Source: Rhodosalinus sediminis (GTDB lineage: Bacteria; Pseudomonadota; Alphaproteobacteria; Rhodobacterales; Rhodobacteraceae). Taken from it: a stretch of 64,000 nt of DNA. The stretch is from the NCBI RefSeq assembly GCF_003385555.1, contig NZ_QOHR01000002.1:124001-188000 (forward strand), given 5' to 3'. Within the stretch, counting starts at the first letter, position 1. Each line of letters opens with the position of its first letter. Under the pieces are notes generated by a model. The model worked only from the letters and a program-made list of their open reading frames with translations. It was not told where the DNA came from and made no database searches. The position numbers and the translations under genes are program-made. Positions 51,479 through 64,000 of the stretch are shown here, piece after piece.

Positions 51479-52428
51479 TCGCTGAGGCGGTCGGGGATCT
51501 CGGCCCCGGTTTCCTCGTAGTAGCGCAGCGCGCCGGGGTGCATCGGGATCGGCGTCGCGCCGAGCGAGAACTCGACGGTGGTGTCGTTCGCCGCCGGATG
51601 CACCGCGATCAGCTCGTCGACCCGCTCGAACATGTTCATCGTGATCTCGTAGGCGAGATCCGCGTCCATGTCGGCGTGCACCACGAGGACGTTGGGCACC
51701 GCGATCGTCGGCACCGGCGCCGCGACGCCCTCGTAGATCCCTTCGCGCAGGGTGTAGGGCGCGAAGGTGCCATGCTGGTCGATGCCGGCCTGCACCTCTT
51801 CGTCCGACAGCGGCACGAGGCGGATGTCGCGCGTCGCCGCGAGGTTCATGATCGACGAGGTCGGCGGCCCCACGGACCAGAAGCCCGCGTCGATGTCGCC
51901 GTCGCGCAGCGCGTCGGCGGTCTCGTTGAAGTTGAGCCGCTCGGCCTCGATGTCGTCGTAGGTGATGCCGTTCGCCTCGAGGATGCGGCGGGCGTTCACC
52001 TCCGTGCCCGAGCCCGGCGCGCCGACCGAGACGCGCATCCCCTCGAGATCCGAGAGGCTCTCGATCTCGCTGTCGGCGAGCGTCACGATCTGGATCGCGT
52101 TCGGGTAGATCGAGCCGAGCGCGCGGGCGTTCACCGCGCGGCCCTCGAACTGGCCGTTGCCCTCGTAGGCGTCCACCACCGTGTCGGCGAGCGCGATGGC
52201 GAGGTCGCTGTCCCCGCGCGAGATGAGCGCCATGTTCTCGACCGAGGCGCCGGTGACCTCGGCCGTGGCAGAGGCGCCGTCGACGTGGTTGCCGATCAGC
52301 TCGGCGAGGCCGCCGCCGTAGGGGTAATAGGTGCCGCCGGTGCCGCCCGTGGCGATCGACAGGTCCTGCGCGGATACAGGCGCCGCGAGCGCCGTGGCGG
52401 CCGCCGCGGCGAGACACAGGTTCTTCAT
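51475..52428 (-). CDS. TAXI-family TRAP substrate-binding protein
   Basis: 317 residues with a signal peptide (1-20, ending PVSA). The mature start DLSIATGGTGGTYYPYGGGL is the TAXI pattern, and VSVGAPGSGTEVNARRIL and GFWSVGPPTSSIM follow it. It binds the solute in the periplasm and hands it to the fused permease. The ligand is not readable; glutamate-like acids are known for the family. The ATG has GGGAGGATC upstream and a good promoter 50-90 bases before it. Confidence 0.94.
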   Translation of the reverse strand: MKNLCLAAAAATALAAPVSAQDLSIATGGTGGTYYPYGGGLAELIGNHVDGASATAEVTGASVENMALISRGDSDLAIALADTVVDAYEGNGQFEGRAVNARALGSIYPNAIQIVTLADSEIESLSDLEGMRVSVGAPGSGTEVNARRILEANGITYDDIEAERLNFNETADALRDGDIDAGFWSVGPPTSSIMNLAATRDIRLVPLSDEEVQAGIDQHGTFAPYTLREGIYEGVAAPVPTIAVPNVLVVHADMDADLAYEITMNMFERVDELIAVHPAANDTTVEFSLGATPIPMHPGALRYYEETGAEIPDRLSE

Positions 52429-52485
52429 GAGATCCTCCCTCAGATCGGGCCGGCGGCGAGCGCGCCGGCCCCGGTTACGCCGCCT

Positions 52486-52514
52486 AGAACAAGGCGCGCC
52501 GGGGCCGATGTCAA
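52486..52514 (-). promoter_or_regulatory. Sigma70-like promoter of the TAXI-TRAP operon
   Basis: On the minus strand TTGACA (52514-52509), 17 bases, then TGTTCT (52491-52486). The -35 is perfect and the spacing ideal. The start would be near 52478, about 50 bases before the ATG at 52428. The remaining 52515-52928 of this 500-base gap shows no recognisable gene or repeat. Confidence 0.55.
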
Positions 52515-52928
52515 GCGCCGGTCGGGCGTCCCCCGGGGAAGACTGGGCGCGGGCCGGACGACTGCGCAGCGGCGCCGGGCGAGATCGGGGCGATGTGTGC
52601 GCCCGCTGCGGGATCGCACGCCGGGCGCTCCGACCGCCCCCGACGCGCTCGCCGCGGCGCGGGAGCGACAGCCCGCGTGGCGCCAGTCGGGAAGGGAGGA
52701 CCGGCACGGCCGCGGGACCTGAAGCGCCAAACATGCACGCCGCGCCGCCCCGACCATGCAGAGGTCGAAGCGGCCCGGCGGGACATGGGCGACACCGTCC
52801 CGCACCCGGGGAGAAACCACATCAGGGCGCAGGGCTTCGCCCCCGCCTCCGAATGCGTCGACCGCGCAGACGGGCCGCGCCGCCCCTTCGCCCGAACATG
52901 AGCCGCCCGCAGCGCGCCGCCCCGGCCC

Positions 52929-55442
<2,514 letters not shown>

Positions 55443-55516
55443 GGTGAGACCTCCGATTCCCGAGTCTCCCCCGACGTGGGGCCTCCAGTCACTGGAAGGT
55501 CAAGGGCGCTGCCGGG

Positions 55517-55756
55517 TCAGAAGACGCGGAACGTGAGCGTCGTCAGGCTGCGCTCGATGCCGGGAATGTCGAGCAGGCGCTCGTTGATGTATTTGCCGAC
55601 GTCCTCGCCCTCGGGGATGTAGAGCTTCATCAGCAGGTCCCACTCGCCGCTCGTCGAGTAGAGCTCGGAGTGGATCTCGCGCAGGACGATCTCCTCGGCG
55701 ACACGGTAGGTGGTCCCGGGCGTGCAGCGGAGCTGGACGAAAACGAGCGTGGACAT
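55517..55756 (-). CDS. Stand-alone Lrp/AsnC ligand-binding domain protein
   Basis: 79 residues matching only the C-terminal RAM (ligand-binding) half of Lrp/AsnC regulators, with [39 protein letters not shown] and [18 protein letters not shown]. There is no DNA-binding part in the gene or just upstream. Such single-domain versions form rings and are thought to bind amino acids or modulate full-length Lrp proteins. Divergent from hisB. Confidence 0.85.
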   Translation of the reverse strand: MSTLVFVQLRCTPGTTYRVAEEIVLREIHSELYSTSGEWDLLMKLYIPEGEDVGKYINERLLDIPGIERSLTTLTFRVF

Positions 55757-55881
55757 CGACGCGCCCCTCACGGTTGATCGGGTGCGACGCTCGCACAGCC
55801 CGCGACCCGGCGCAACGGCGCAGGGGTTGGCGACCGCCGGAGCGCCCGCTACAACCCGCGCACCGCCAGAGGAGGCCGCCC

Positions 55882-56469
55882 ATGCGCCGCGCCCGCATCG
55901 ACCGCAGCACCGCCGAGACCACGATCTCGCTCGAGCTCGCCCTCGACGGCAGCGGCGCGCGCGAAATCGCGACCGGCGTGGGCTTCTTCGACCACATGCT
56001 CGAGCAACTCGCGCGCCACGCGCTGATCGACATCACGCTGAAGGCGACAGGCGACCGCCACATCGACGACCACCACACCGTCGAGGACTGCGGCATCGCG
56101 CTCGGCCGGGCGCTCGCCGAGGCGCTCGGCGACAAGCGCGGCATCCGCCGCTACGGCGCCTTCACGCTGGTCATGGACGAGGCGCGCGTCTCCGCCGCGC
56201 TCGACCTCTCGGGGCGGCCCTTCCTCGTCTGGGACGTGGACTTCCCGACCGAGAAGATCGGCGCCTTCGACAACGAGCTCGTGCGCGAGTTCTTTCAGGC
56301 GGTGGCGAGCCACGGCGGTGTCACGCTCCACGTCACGCGGGAGGCGGGCGCCAACAGCCACCACATCGCCGAGGCTGCCTTCAAGGCCGTGGCGCGCGCG
56401 CTGCGCGCCGCCGTCGAGCCCGACCCGCGCGGCGGGGGGGAGGTGCCCTCGACCAAGGGCACGCTCTGA
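55882..56469 (+). CDS. hisB: Imidazoleglycerol-phosphate dehydratase
   Basis: 195 residues. HisB dehydrates imidazole glycerol phosphate in histidine synthesis. Both His-rich Mn sites are present ([14 protein letters not shown] and [14 protein letters not shown]), along with [13 protein letters not shown]. It is the single-function bacterial form, without a phosphatase domain. The ATG at 55882 follows AGAGGAGG. Other his genes are not seen in the window. Confidence 0.95.
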   Translation: MRRARIDRSTAETTISLELALDGSGAREIATGVGFFDHMLEQLARHALIDITLKATGDRHIDDHHTVEDCGIALGRALAEALGDKRGIRRYGAFTLVMDEARVSAALDLSGRPFLVWDVDFPTEKIGAFDNELVREFFQAVASHGGVTLHVTREAGANSHHIAEAAFKAVARALRAAVEPDPRGGGEVPSTKGTL

Positions 56470-56481
56470 GCGCGAGCAGAC

Positions 56482-56546
56482 AGGGGGCGCTGCCCCCTCT
56501 TGGCCTTCGGCCAATTCACCCCCGGAGTATTTGGACCAAGATGATG
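56482..56546 (-). repeat. Composite intergenic repeat, copy 3
   Basis: On the minus strand: CATCATCTTGG, TCC, AAATACTCCGGG (56546-56521), a TTGGCC-TTC-GGCCAA hairpin, then AGGGGGC-AGC-GCCCCCT (56498-56482). Same module as copies 2 and 4, inverted relative to copy 4 next to it. Confidence 0.75.
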
Positions 56547-56566
56547 AGGCCGGATGTGGCCGCGCC

Positions 56567-56617
56567 CATCATCTTGGCGGAAATACTCCGGGGAGCGCGA
56601 GGGGCAGCGCCCCTCGC
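56567..56617 (+). repeat. Composite intergenic repeat, copy 4
   Basis: CATCATCTTGG, CGG, AAATACTCCGGGG (56567-56593), then a perfect 9-bp hairpin GCGAGGGGC-AGC-GCCCCTCGC (56597-56617). Copies 3 and 4 stand head to head 20 bases apart between hisB and typA. Confidence 0.75.
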
Positions 56618-56725
56618 CACTCAGGCAAAGGCGTGCGGCCGCATGGCCGCGCCGCTGCGCCAGGGGTGGTCATTCGCGGCGCGGGCGCCTATGTGGGCGC
56701 GGACACACACGAGAGCTTTCCCTAC

Positions 56726-58546
56726 ATGGATATTCGCAACATCGCGATCATCGCGCATGTCGATCATGGCAAGACGACCCTGGTCGATGCGCTTCTGCGC
56801 CAATCCGGCGCCTTCCGCGAGAACCAGGCGGTGGCCGAGCGCGCGCTCGACTCGAATGATCTGGAGCGCGAGCGCGGGATCACGATCCTCGCCAAGGCGA
56901 CGAGCGTCGAGTGGCAGGGCACGCGCATCAACATCGTCGACACGCCGGGGCACGCGGATTTCGGCGCCGAGGTCGAGCGCATTCTCAGCATGGTCGACGG
57001 GGTCGTGCTGCTGGTGGACGCGGCCGAGGGGCCGATGCCGCAGACGAAGTTCGTCACCTCCAAGGCGCTGGCGCTGGGGCTGCGGCCGATCGTCGTGCTG
57101 AACAAGGTGGACAAGCCCGACGCGGAGCCCGACCGCGCGCTCGACGAGGTCTTCGATCTGTTCGCGGCGCTCGGCGCGGACGAGGATCAGCTCGATTTCC
57201 CGCATCTCTACGCCTCCGGCCGGGCGGGCTGGGCCGACGCGGCGCTCGACGGGCCGCGCAGCGACCTGGAGGCGCTCTTCCGCCTCGTGCTCGACCATGT
57301 CCCCGCGCCGCGTCAGCAGGACCGGGCCGACGAGGACTTCCGCATGCTGGCCACCACGCTCTCGGCGGACCCGTTCCTCGGGCGCATTCTCACCGGCCGC
57401 GTCGAATCGGGCCGGCTCAGGGCGGGCGCGACGGTGCAGGCGCTGTCGCGCACCGGCGAGAAGGTCGAGCAGTTCCGCGTCTCCAAGATCATGGCCTTCC
57501 GCGGGCTCGCGCACACCGAGATCGAGGAGGCGGCGGCCGGCGACATCGTCACCCTCGCCGGGATGAGCCGTGCCACCGTCTCGGACACGATCTGCGCACA
57601 GGCCGTGGACACGCCGCTGCCCGCGCAGCCGATCGATCCGCCGACCATCTCCGTCACCTTCGGGATCAACGACAGCCCGCTCGCGGGCCGCGACGGCAAG
57701 AAGGTGCAGAGCCGCGTGATCCGCGAGCGCCTGATGAAGGAGGCCGAGGCCAACGTCGCCATCCGCGTGACCGACACGCCGGGCGGCGAAGCCTTCGACG
57801 TCGCCGGCCGCGGCGAGCTGCAGATGGGCGTTCTGATCGAGAACATGCGCCGCGAGGGCTTCGAGCTTTCGATCGCGCGGCCGCGGGTGCTTTTGCGCGA
57901 GGAGGAGGGCCGCACCCTCGAGCCGGTCGAGGAGGTCACCATCGACGTGGACGACGACCACGCCGGCGCGGTGATCGAGAAGCTCACCGGCCCGCGCAAG
58001 GGCGAGCTCGTCGAGATGCGGCCCGCCGACGCGGGCAAGACGCGGATCGTCGCGCATGTGCCGGCACGCGGGCTCATCGGCTATCACGGCGAGTTCCTGA
58101 CCGACACGCGCGGCAGCGGCGTGATGCACCGCGTCTTTCACGGCTGGACCGAGCACAGGGGGCCGATCGCCGGGCGCCGCGCGGGCGTGCTGATCTCCAT
58201 GGAGGACGGCGAGGCGGTGGCCTTCGCGCTCTGGAACCTCGAGGAGCGCGGGCGCCTCTTCATCGGCGCGCAGGAGCGCGTCTATCAGGGCATGATCATC
58301 GGCGAGCACTCCCGGGAGAACGATCTCGAGGTCAATCCGCTCAAGGGCAAGAAGCTGACGAACGTGCGCGCCTCCGGCTCGGACGACGCGGTGCGGCTGA
58401 CCCCGCCCTCGCGGCTGAGCCTCGAGGACGCGATCGCCTACGTCGACGACGACGAACTGGTGGAGGTGACGCCGAACGCCCTGCGGCTCCGGAAGCGCCA
58501 CCTCGACCCGCACGAGCGCAAGCGCGCGGCGAAGGCGGCGGTCTGA
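56726..58546 (+). CDS. typA: Ribosome-associated GTPase TypA/BipA
   Basis: 606 residues of the translational GTPase family. G1 [11 protein letters not shown]2-region [12 protein letters not shown]3 DTPGHADF and G4 [11 protein letters not shown] are present. The C-terminal part [19 protein letters not shown] is the BipA-specific domain. Acts in ribosome assembly and stress adaptation, especially in the cold in studied species. The ATG at 56726 gives the standard [13 protein letters not shown] start. Confidence 0.96.
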   Translation: MDIRNIAIIAHVDHGKTTLVDALLRQSGAFRENQAVAERALDSNDLERERGITILAKATSVEWQGTRINIVDTPGHADFGAEVERILSMVDGVVLLVDAAEGPMPQTKFVTSKALALGLRPIVVLNKVDKPDAEPDRALDEVFDLFAALGADEDQLDFPHLYASGRAGWADAALDGPRSDLEALFRLVLDHVPAPRQQDRADEDFRMLATTLSADPFLGRILTGRVESGRLRAGATVQALSRTGEKVEQFRVSKIMAFRGLAHTEIEEAAAGDIVTLAGMSRATVSDTICAQAVDTPLPAQPIDPPTISVTFGINDSPLAGRDGKKVQSRVIRERLMKEAEANVAIRVTDTPGGEAFDVAGRGELQMGVLIENMRREGFELSIARPRVLLREEEGRTLEPVEEVTIDVDDDHAGAVIEKLTGPRKGELVEMRPADAGKTRIVAHVPARGLIGYHGEFLTDTRGSGVMHRVFHGWTEHRGPIAGRRAGVLISMEDGEAVAFALWNLEERGRLFIGAQERVYQGMIIGEHSRENDLEVNPLKGKKLTNVRASGSDDAVRLTPPSRLSLEDAIAYVDDDELVEVTPNALRLRKRHLDPHERKRAAKAAV

Positions 58547-58554
58547 GCGGCCGG

Positions 58555-58605
58555 GCCGTCGCCTTGGGGCAGAGGCGGCGGGGCCTGACCCCACGGGGCG
58601 ACGGC
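58555..58605 (+). terminator. Inverted repeat downstream of typA
   Basis: GCCGTCGCC (58555-58563) pairs exactly with GGCGACGGC (58597-58605); inside, TGGGG and CCCCA (58565-58569, 58589-58593) can pair too. It lies 9 bases past the typA stop. No T-run. Probable terminator-like 3' structure. The rest of the gap to 58771 shows nothing recognisable. Confidence 0.4.
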
Positions 58606-58771
58606 AGGGGCGGTCGCGCGTGCGGGGTGATGGCTTGGCCGGTTGCGGAGCGTCGCTGACCCCCAATGCGTCTGCTGCCAAGGGGCGGTGACCACCTTCT
58701 CAGGGTCCGAAGAATCGCGGGACGCGCCCCGCCCGTGCGCTCACGGCGCAAACCGACCCGGACGACACGCC

Positions 58772-59059
58772 CTACTCCGTCGTCTCGACGATCACGAGCT
58801 CGCGCTCGGCGGCGCCGCGCGCGTGCGCGAGCGCCTCCTGGTATTCCGGCGAGTGGTAACAGGCCTCCGCCGCCTCGACCGAGGGGAACTTCGCGACCAC
58901 GTTGCGCGGCCGGTCCGTGCCCTCGAGCTGCACGTAACGGCCGGCGCGCGCGATGAAATGGCCGCCGTGGCGGGCGATGGCGGGGCCCGCGCGCTCGGCG
59001 TATCGCCCGTAGGCCTCCGCGTCGGTCACCGTGACATGCGCGATCCAGAGTGCCGGCAT
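58772..59059 (-). CDS. DUF1330 domain-containing protein
   Basis: 95 residues of the dimeric alpha-beta barrel type, with ALWIAHVTVTDAEAYGRYAE, GRYVQLEG and FPSVEAAEACYHSPEYQEAL. These are typical of DUF1330. Cytosolic, function unknown. Lies 11 bases after the alaS stop, on the same strand, so likely in its operon. Confidence 0.85.
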   Translation of the reverse strand: MPALWIAHVTVTDAEAYGRYAERAGPAIARHGGHFIARAGRYVQLEGTDRPRNVVAKFPSVEAAEACYHSPEYQEALAHARGAAERELVIVETTE

Positions 59060-59070
59060 CGCCGCCTCCC

Positions 59071-61752
<2,682 letters not shown>

Positions 61753-61937
61753 CGGGCGGTCTGTCTTTCGCGGCAGGCGTGGATGGGCGTGCCCCGGCCG
61801 GGGCCCGGCCGGGTGGCGCAGCTTTAGCCGCGCGGGGGTGCGGTGTCCATGCCCGCGCGGTCGCCCGGGTCGCGGTCAGACGGTCGCGACGCCGTCGTCG
61901 CCGTGGCCGCGCCCGCGCCGCCGCCCTGCCGCGGCGC

Positions 61938-63008
61938 TCAGCCCTCCACGACGCCGGCGTCGTCCTCCGAGCCCTCGGTCGTGAGCCCGTGCGACGCGCG
62001 CACCCGGGTCTCGATCTCCTGCGCGACGGCGGGGTTCTCCTTCAGGAAGGTCTTGGCGTTCTCGCGCCCCTGCCCGATACGCTCGTCGCCGTAGCTGTAC
62101 CAGCTGCCGGATTTCTCGACCACGCCGGCCTTGACGCCGAGATCGATGAGCTCGCCCGTCTTGGAGATGCCCTCGCCGTACATGATGTCGAACTCGACCT
62201 CCTTGAAGGGCGGCGCGACCTTGTTCTTGACGACCTTCACGCGGGTGGCGTTGCCCACCACCTCGTCGCGGTCCTTGACGGCGCCGATGCGGCGGATGTC
62301 GAGGCGGACGGAGGAATAGAACTTCAGCGCGTTGCCGCCCGTCGTCGTCTCGGGCGAGCCGAACATGACGCCGATCTTCATGCGGATCTGGTTGATGAAG
62401 ATCACCGTGCAGTTCGAGCGCGAGATCGAGCCCGTGAGCTTGCGCATCGCCTGGCTCATCAGCCGGGCCTGCACGCCGACGCTCGAATCGCCCATGTCGC
62501 CCTCGAGCTCGCTCTTGGGCGTGAGCGCGGCGACCGAATCGACCACGACCATGCTCACCGCGCCGGAGCGCACCAGCGTGTCCGTGATCTCGAGCGCCTG
62601 CTCGCCCGCGTCCGGCTGGCTGATCAGAAGCTCGTCGAGATCGACGCCGAGCTTCTTCGCGTATTGCGGATCGAGCGCATGCTCGGCGTCGACGAAGGCG
62701 CAGACGCCGCCCTGTTTCTGCTCCTCCGCGACGCAGTGCAGCGTCAGCGTGGTCTTGCCCGAGCTTTCGGGGCCATAGATCTCGATGATGCGGCCCTTCG
62801 GCACGCCGCCGATCCCGAGCGCGATGTCGAGGCCGAGCGAGCCGGTGGAGGTGGCGGCGATATCCTTGACCGGATTGTCGCCGCCGAGCTTCATGATGGA
62901 GCCCTTGCCGAACTGCCGCTCGATCTGCGCCAGCGCGCTGTCGAGGGCTTTCTGCTTGTCCGCGCTTTTCTTGCTGCTGTCCATTGAGAGAAGATCTGCC
63001 GTGCCCAT
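61938..63008 (-). CDS. recA: Recombinase RecA
   Basis: 356 residues. Walker A is GPESSGKTT, and the L1/L2 DNA-binding region is present with [20 protein letters not shown]. The N-terminus [20 protein letters not shown] follows an ATG at 63008 with GGAAAG upstream; an internal ATG at 62984 is the alternative start. Carries out homologous recombination and triggers LexA self-cleavage. A LexA box lies 50 bases upstream, so it is SOS-induced. Confidence 0.97.
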   Translation of the reverse strand: MGTADLLSMDSSKKSADKQKALDSALAQIERQFGKGSIMKLGGDNPVKDIAATSTGSLGLDIALGIGGVPKGRIIEIYGPESSGKTTLTLHCVAEEQKQGGVCAFVDAEHALDPQYAKKLGVDLDELLISQPDAGEQALEITDTLVRSGAVSMVVVDSVAALTPKSELEGDMGDSSVGVQARLMSQAMRKLTGSISRSNCTVIFINQIRMKIGVMFGSPETTTGGNALKFYSSVRLDIRRIGAVKDRDEVVGNATRVKVVKNKVAPPFKEVEFDIMYGEGISKTGELIDLGVKAGVVEKSGSWYSYGDERIGQGRENAKTFLKENPAVAQEIETRVRASHGLTTEGSEDDAGVVEG

Positions 63009-63057
63009 GTGACTTTCCGCCCTTATCCCATACCGCGCGCGCCGCGGCAACGCATAT

Positions 63058-63072
63058 GTTCGCGAAGTGTTC
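63058..63072. promoter_or_regulatory. LexA (SOS) box, GTTC-N7-GTTC
   Basis: GTTC at 63058-63061, seven bases, GTTC at 63069-63072: the direct-repeat LexA site known for alphaproteobacteria. It lies 50 bases before recA (63008), in the right place for SOS repression. The divergent sulfotransferase gene starts 109 bases away. Confidence 0.85.
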
Positions 63073-63141
63073 ACGCCCAGTGATGAGGGAAAACCGTGAA
63101 CATTTCAAGTCTCGCGTCGCGGTCAGTTTCGCCCGGCAGGG

Positions 63142-63156
63142 TTAACGGGTAGTTTA
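63142..63156 (+). promoter_or_regulatory. Possible CtrA half-match TTAA-N7-TTTA
   Basis: TTAA (63142-63145), seven bases, TTTA (63153-63156). The CtrA consensus is TTAA-N7-TTAA, so one base differs. It lies 25 bases before the sulfotransferase ATG. Low confidence; notable because a CckA-like kinase, which feeds CtrA, is encoded next to it. Confidence 0.3.
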
Positions 63157-63180
63157 CAGGGAAGGTGGCAGGGAGGCGGA

Positions 63181-63777
63181 ATGCTGTTTTTCGCGCGGGA
63201 GAGGCTCGTTCTGCTGTCGGTGCCCAAGACGGGCACGACGGCTTGGCAGGCCGCGCTCGGCGACCGGGCGAGCCTCGTCGTGCGCGATCCGCCCGAGCTG
63301 AAGCACGCGCCGCTCTACCGCTACAATCGCTTCTTCCGGCCGATGTTCGAGAAGTTCTGCGACGGCCCCATCGAGATCGTGGCGTTCGTGCGCGAGCCGG
63401 TGAGCTGGCTCGGCAGCTGGTTCCGCTACCGCAAGCGGCCCTTCCTCGCCGGCCGGCCGACCTCCACGCAGGGTCTGGATTTCGACACCTTCGTACGCGG
63501 ATATCTCGAGGAGTCGCCGCCGCCCTGGGCGCAGGTCGGCAGCCAGGCGGCTTTCCTCGCGCCGCGGCCGAACGGCGCGCGGGTAGACCGGCTGTTCCGT
63601 TATGAGGCGCCCGAGGCGCTCCGGGCGTTTCTGCACGCGCGGCTCGGGGTGGAGGTCGTGCCGGAGCGCGCCAACGTCTCGCCGGAGGCGCCGCTCGAGC
63701 TGACGTCGGACACCGAGGCGACGCTGCGGGAGCGCTGCGCCGCGGATTTCGCGCTCTGGGAGAACGCGGCACGCTGA
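63181..63777 (+). CDS. Small sulfotransferase-like protein
   Basis: 198 residues. LLSVPKTGTTAWQAAL is the 5'-phosphosulfate-binding loop of the PAPS sulfotransferase fold, followed by VAFVREPVSWLGSWFRYRK with the 3'-phosphate site. It is shorter than typical sulfotransferases. The ribosome site GGGAGG is 5-6 bases before the ATG. Target (lipid, sugar or protein) unknown. Convergent with the CckA-like gene. Confidence 0.85.
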   Translation: MLFFARERLVLLSVPKTGTTAWQAALGDRASLVVRDPPELKHAPLYRYNRFFRPMFEKFCDGPIEIVAFVREPVSWLGSWFRYRKRPFLAGRPTSTQGLDFDTFVRGYLEESPPPWAQVGSQAAFLAPRPNGARVDRLFRYEAPEALRAFLHARLGVEVVPERANVSPEAPLELTSDTEATLRERCAADFALWENAAR

Positions 63778-63789
63778 GGCAAGGGTCGG

Positions 63790-64000
63790 TCAATGCAGCA
63801 GCTGACGCTGCACGGTGCGCGTCAGATCCTCGAGCGAGAAGGGCTTGGACAGGAACGCCGCATTCGGCACCTCGATCTCGTCCGGCTCGAAGCTGGCCCT
63901 CGGGTAACCGGAGACGAAGACCACCCGCGCGTCGGGCTGCGCCGCCAGCGCCTCGCGGACCCAGCTCGGCCCGTCCATCCCGGGCATGACGACGTCCGTG
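63790..64000 (-). CDS. cckA: CckA-like hybrid histidine kinase, C-terminal receiver part
   Basis: The last 69 or 70 residues of a response-regulator receiver domain; the gene continues past the window. TDVVMPGMDGPSWVREAL holds the phospho-acceptor Asp, VVFVSGYPR the conserved Ser/Thr position and FLSKPFSLEDL the Lys. The pattern MPGMDGP with ending KPFSLEDLTRTVQRQL is that of the CckA receiver, which acts in the CckA-ChpT-CtrA relay. Assignment to CckA rather than another hybrid kinase is likely but rests on a fragment. Confidence 0.75.
   Translation of the reverse strand, partial: TDVVMPGMDGPSWVREALAAQPDARVVFVSGYPRASFEPDEIEVPNAAFLSKPFSLEDLTRTVQRQLLH

Noticed and set aside
52429-52928. A gene in the 500-base gap before copA's end
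   Set aside because: Frames here are Arg/Pro-rich with no ribosome site or motif. Only a promoter for the TAXI operon is convincing.

Overview
The window is a very GC-rich bacterial chromosome segment that is almost entirely coding. It carries tightly packed housekeeping genes, many joined by 4-base ATGA or GTGA stop/start overlaps. Several features point to an alphaproteobacterium of the Rhodobacterales (Rhodobacteraceae/Paracoccaceae): a DUF4167 protein next to prmC-prfA, pdxA followed by rsmA, a LexA box of the alphaproteobacterial GTTC-N7-GTTC form in front of recA, the end of a CckA-type hybrid kinase, a TAXI-TRAP transporter with a DUF1850 partner, and AT-rich palindromes plus a modular intergenic repeat of a kind I associate with this order. 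The assignment rests on gene content and motifs only; no 16S gene is present.

Layout. 1-9.7 kb: the end of pdxA, rsmA, a DUF4167 protein, prmC-prfA, a DUF1499 protein, agmatinase and an M20 amidohydrolase, mazG, a nucleoside hydrolase, a GNAT and a CBS-domain protein. 9.8-16.7 kb: selO, gltX, a Tat-exported metallo-beta-lactamase-fold hydrolase, an esterase, a DNA glycosylase and an MFS carrier. 16.8-22.4 kb: a six-gene minus-strand operon with a PotABCD-type ABC importer, an Asp/Glu/hydantoin racemase-family enzyme and a two-domain acetyltransferase. 22.7-31.7 kb: an accessory-looking type I secretion island. 32-36.8 kb: an esterase and an ABC/FtsX/AttH-lipocalin export triad. 37-43 kb: a secreted beta-helix protein and an RND efflux pump with its adaptor. 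43.1-44 kb: bacterioferritin and its ferredoxin.

44.2-48.9 kb holds two divergent-facing blocks that together look like a glucosylglycerate (or related glucoside) osmolyte system: a HAD phosphatase, a glucosyl-3-phosphoglycerate-synthase-like GT, and, on the other strand, a GH13_18 glycoside phosphorylase. Next come a TAXI-TRAP importer (48.9-52.4 kb), a copper P-type ATPase, hisB, typA, alaS, recA, a small sulfotransferase and the 3' end of a CckA-like kinase.

The most unusual part is 22.7-31.7 kb. A LuxR regulator with a degenerate receiver domain faces a 483-residue cysteine-free protein built of Gln-, Asn-, Asp/Asn-Thr- and Gly-rich blocks. This is followed by a strong terminator and then a 604-residue protein with a repeated G-x9-Q-x-N-x-L-x-D-x-D motif. 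A type I secretion ABC exporter with a long disordered N-terminus and an HlyD-family adaptor complete the set. The low-complexity protein shares the NxLxDxD motif with the 604-residue protein, which suggests that one or both are exported through this machine. I do not recognise either as a described family.

Other structural signals: four copies of a composite intergenic repeat (11.3, 14.0 and 56.5 kb), a translation-coupled small ORF made of AT-rich palindromes between pdxA and rsmA, three overlapping inverted repeats after prfA's upstream neighbour, and a near-identical palindrome upstream of both halves of the osmolyte system. No tRNA, rRNA, CRISPR array or insertion sequence was recognised.
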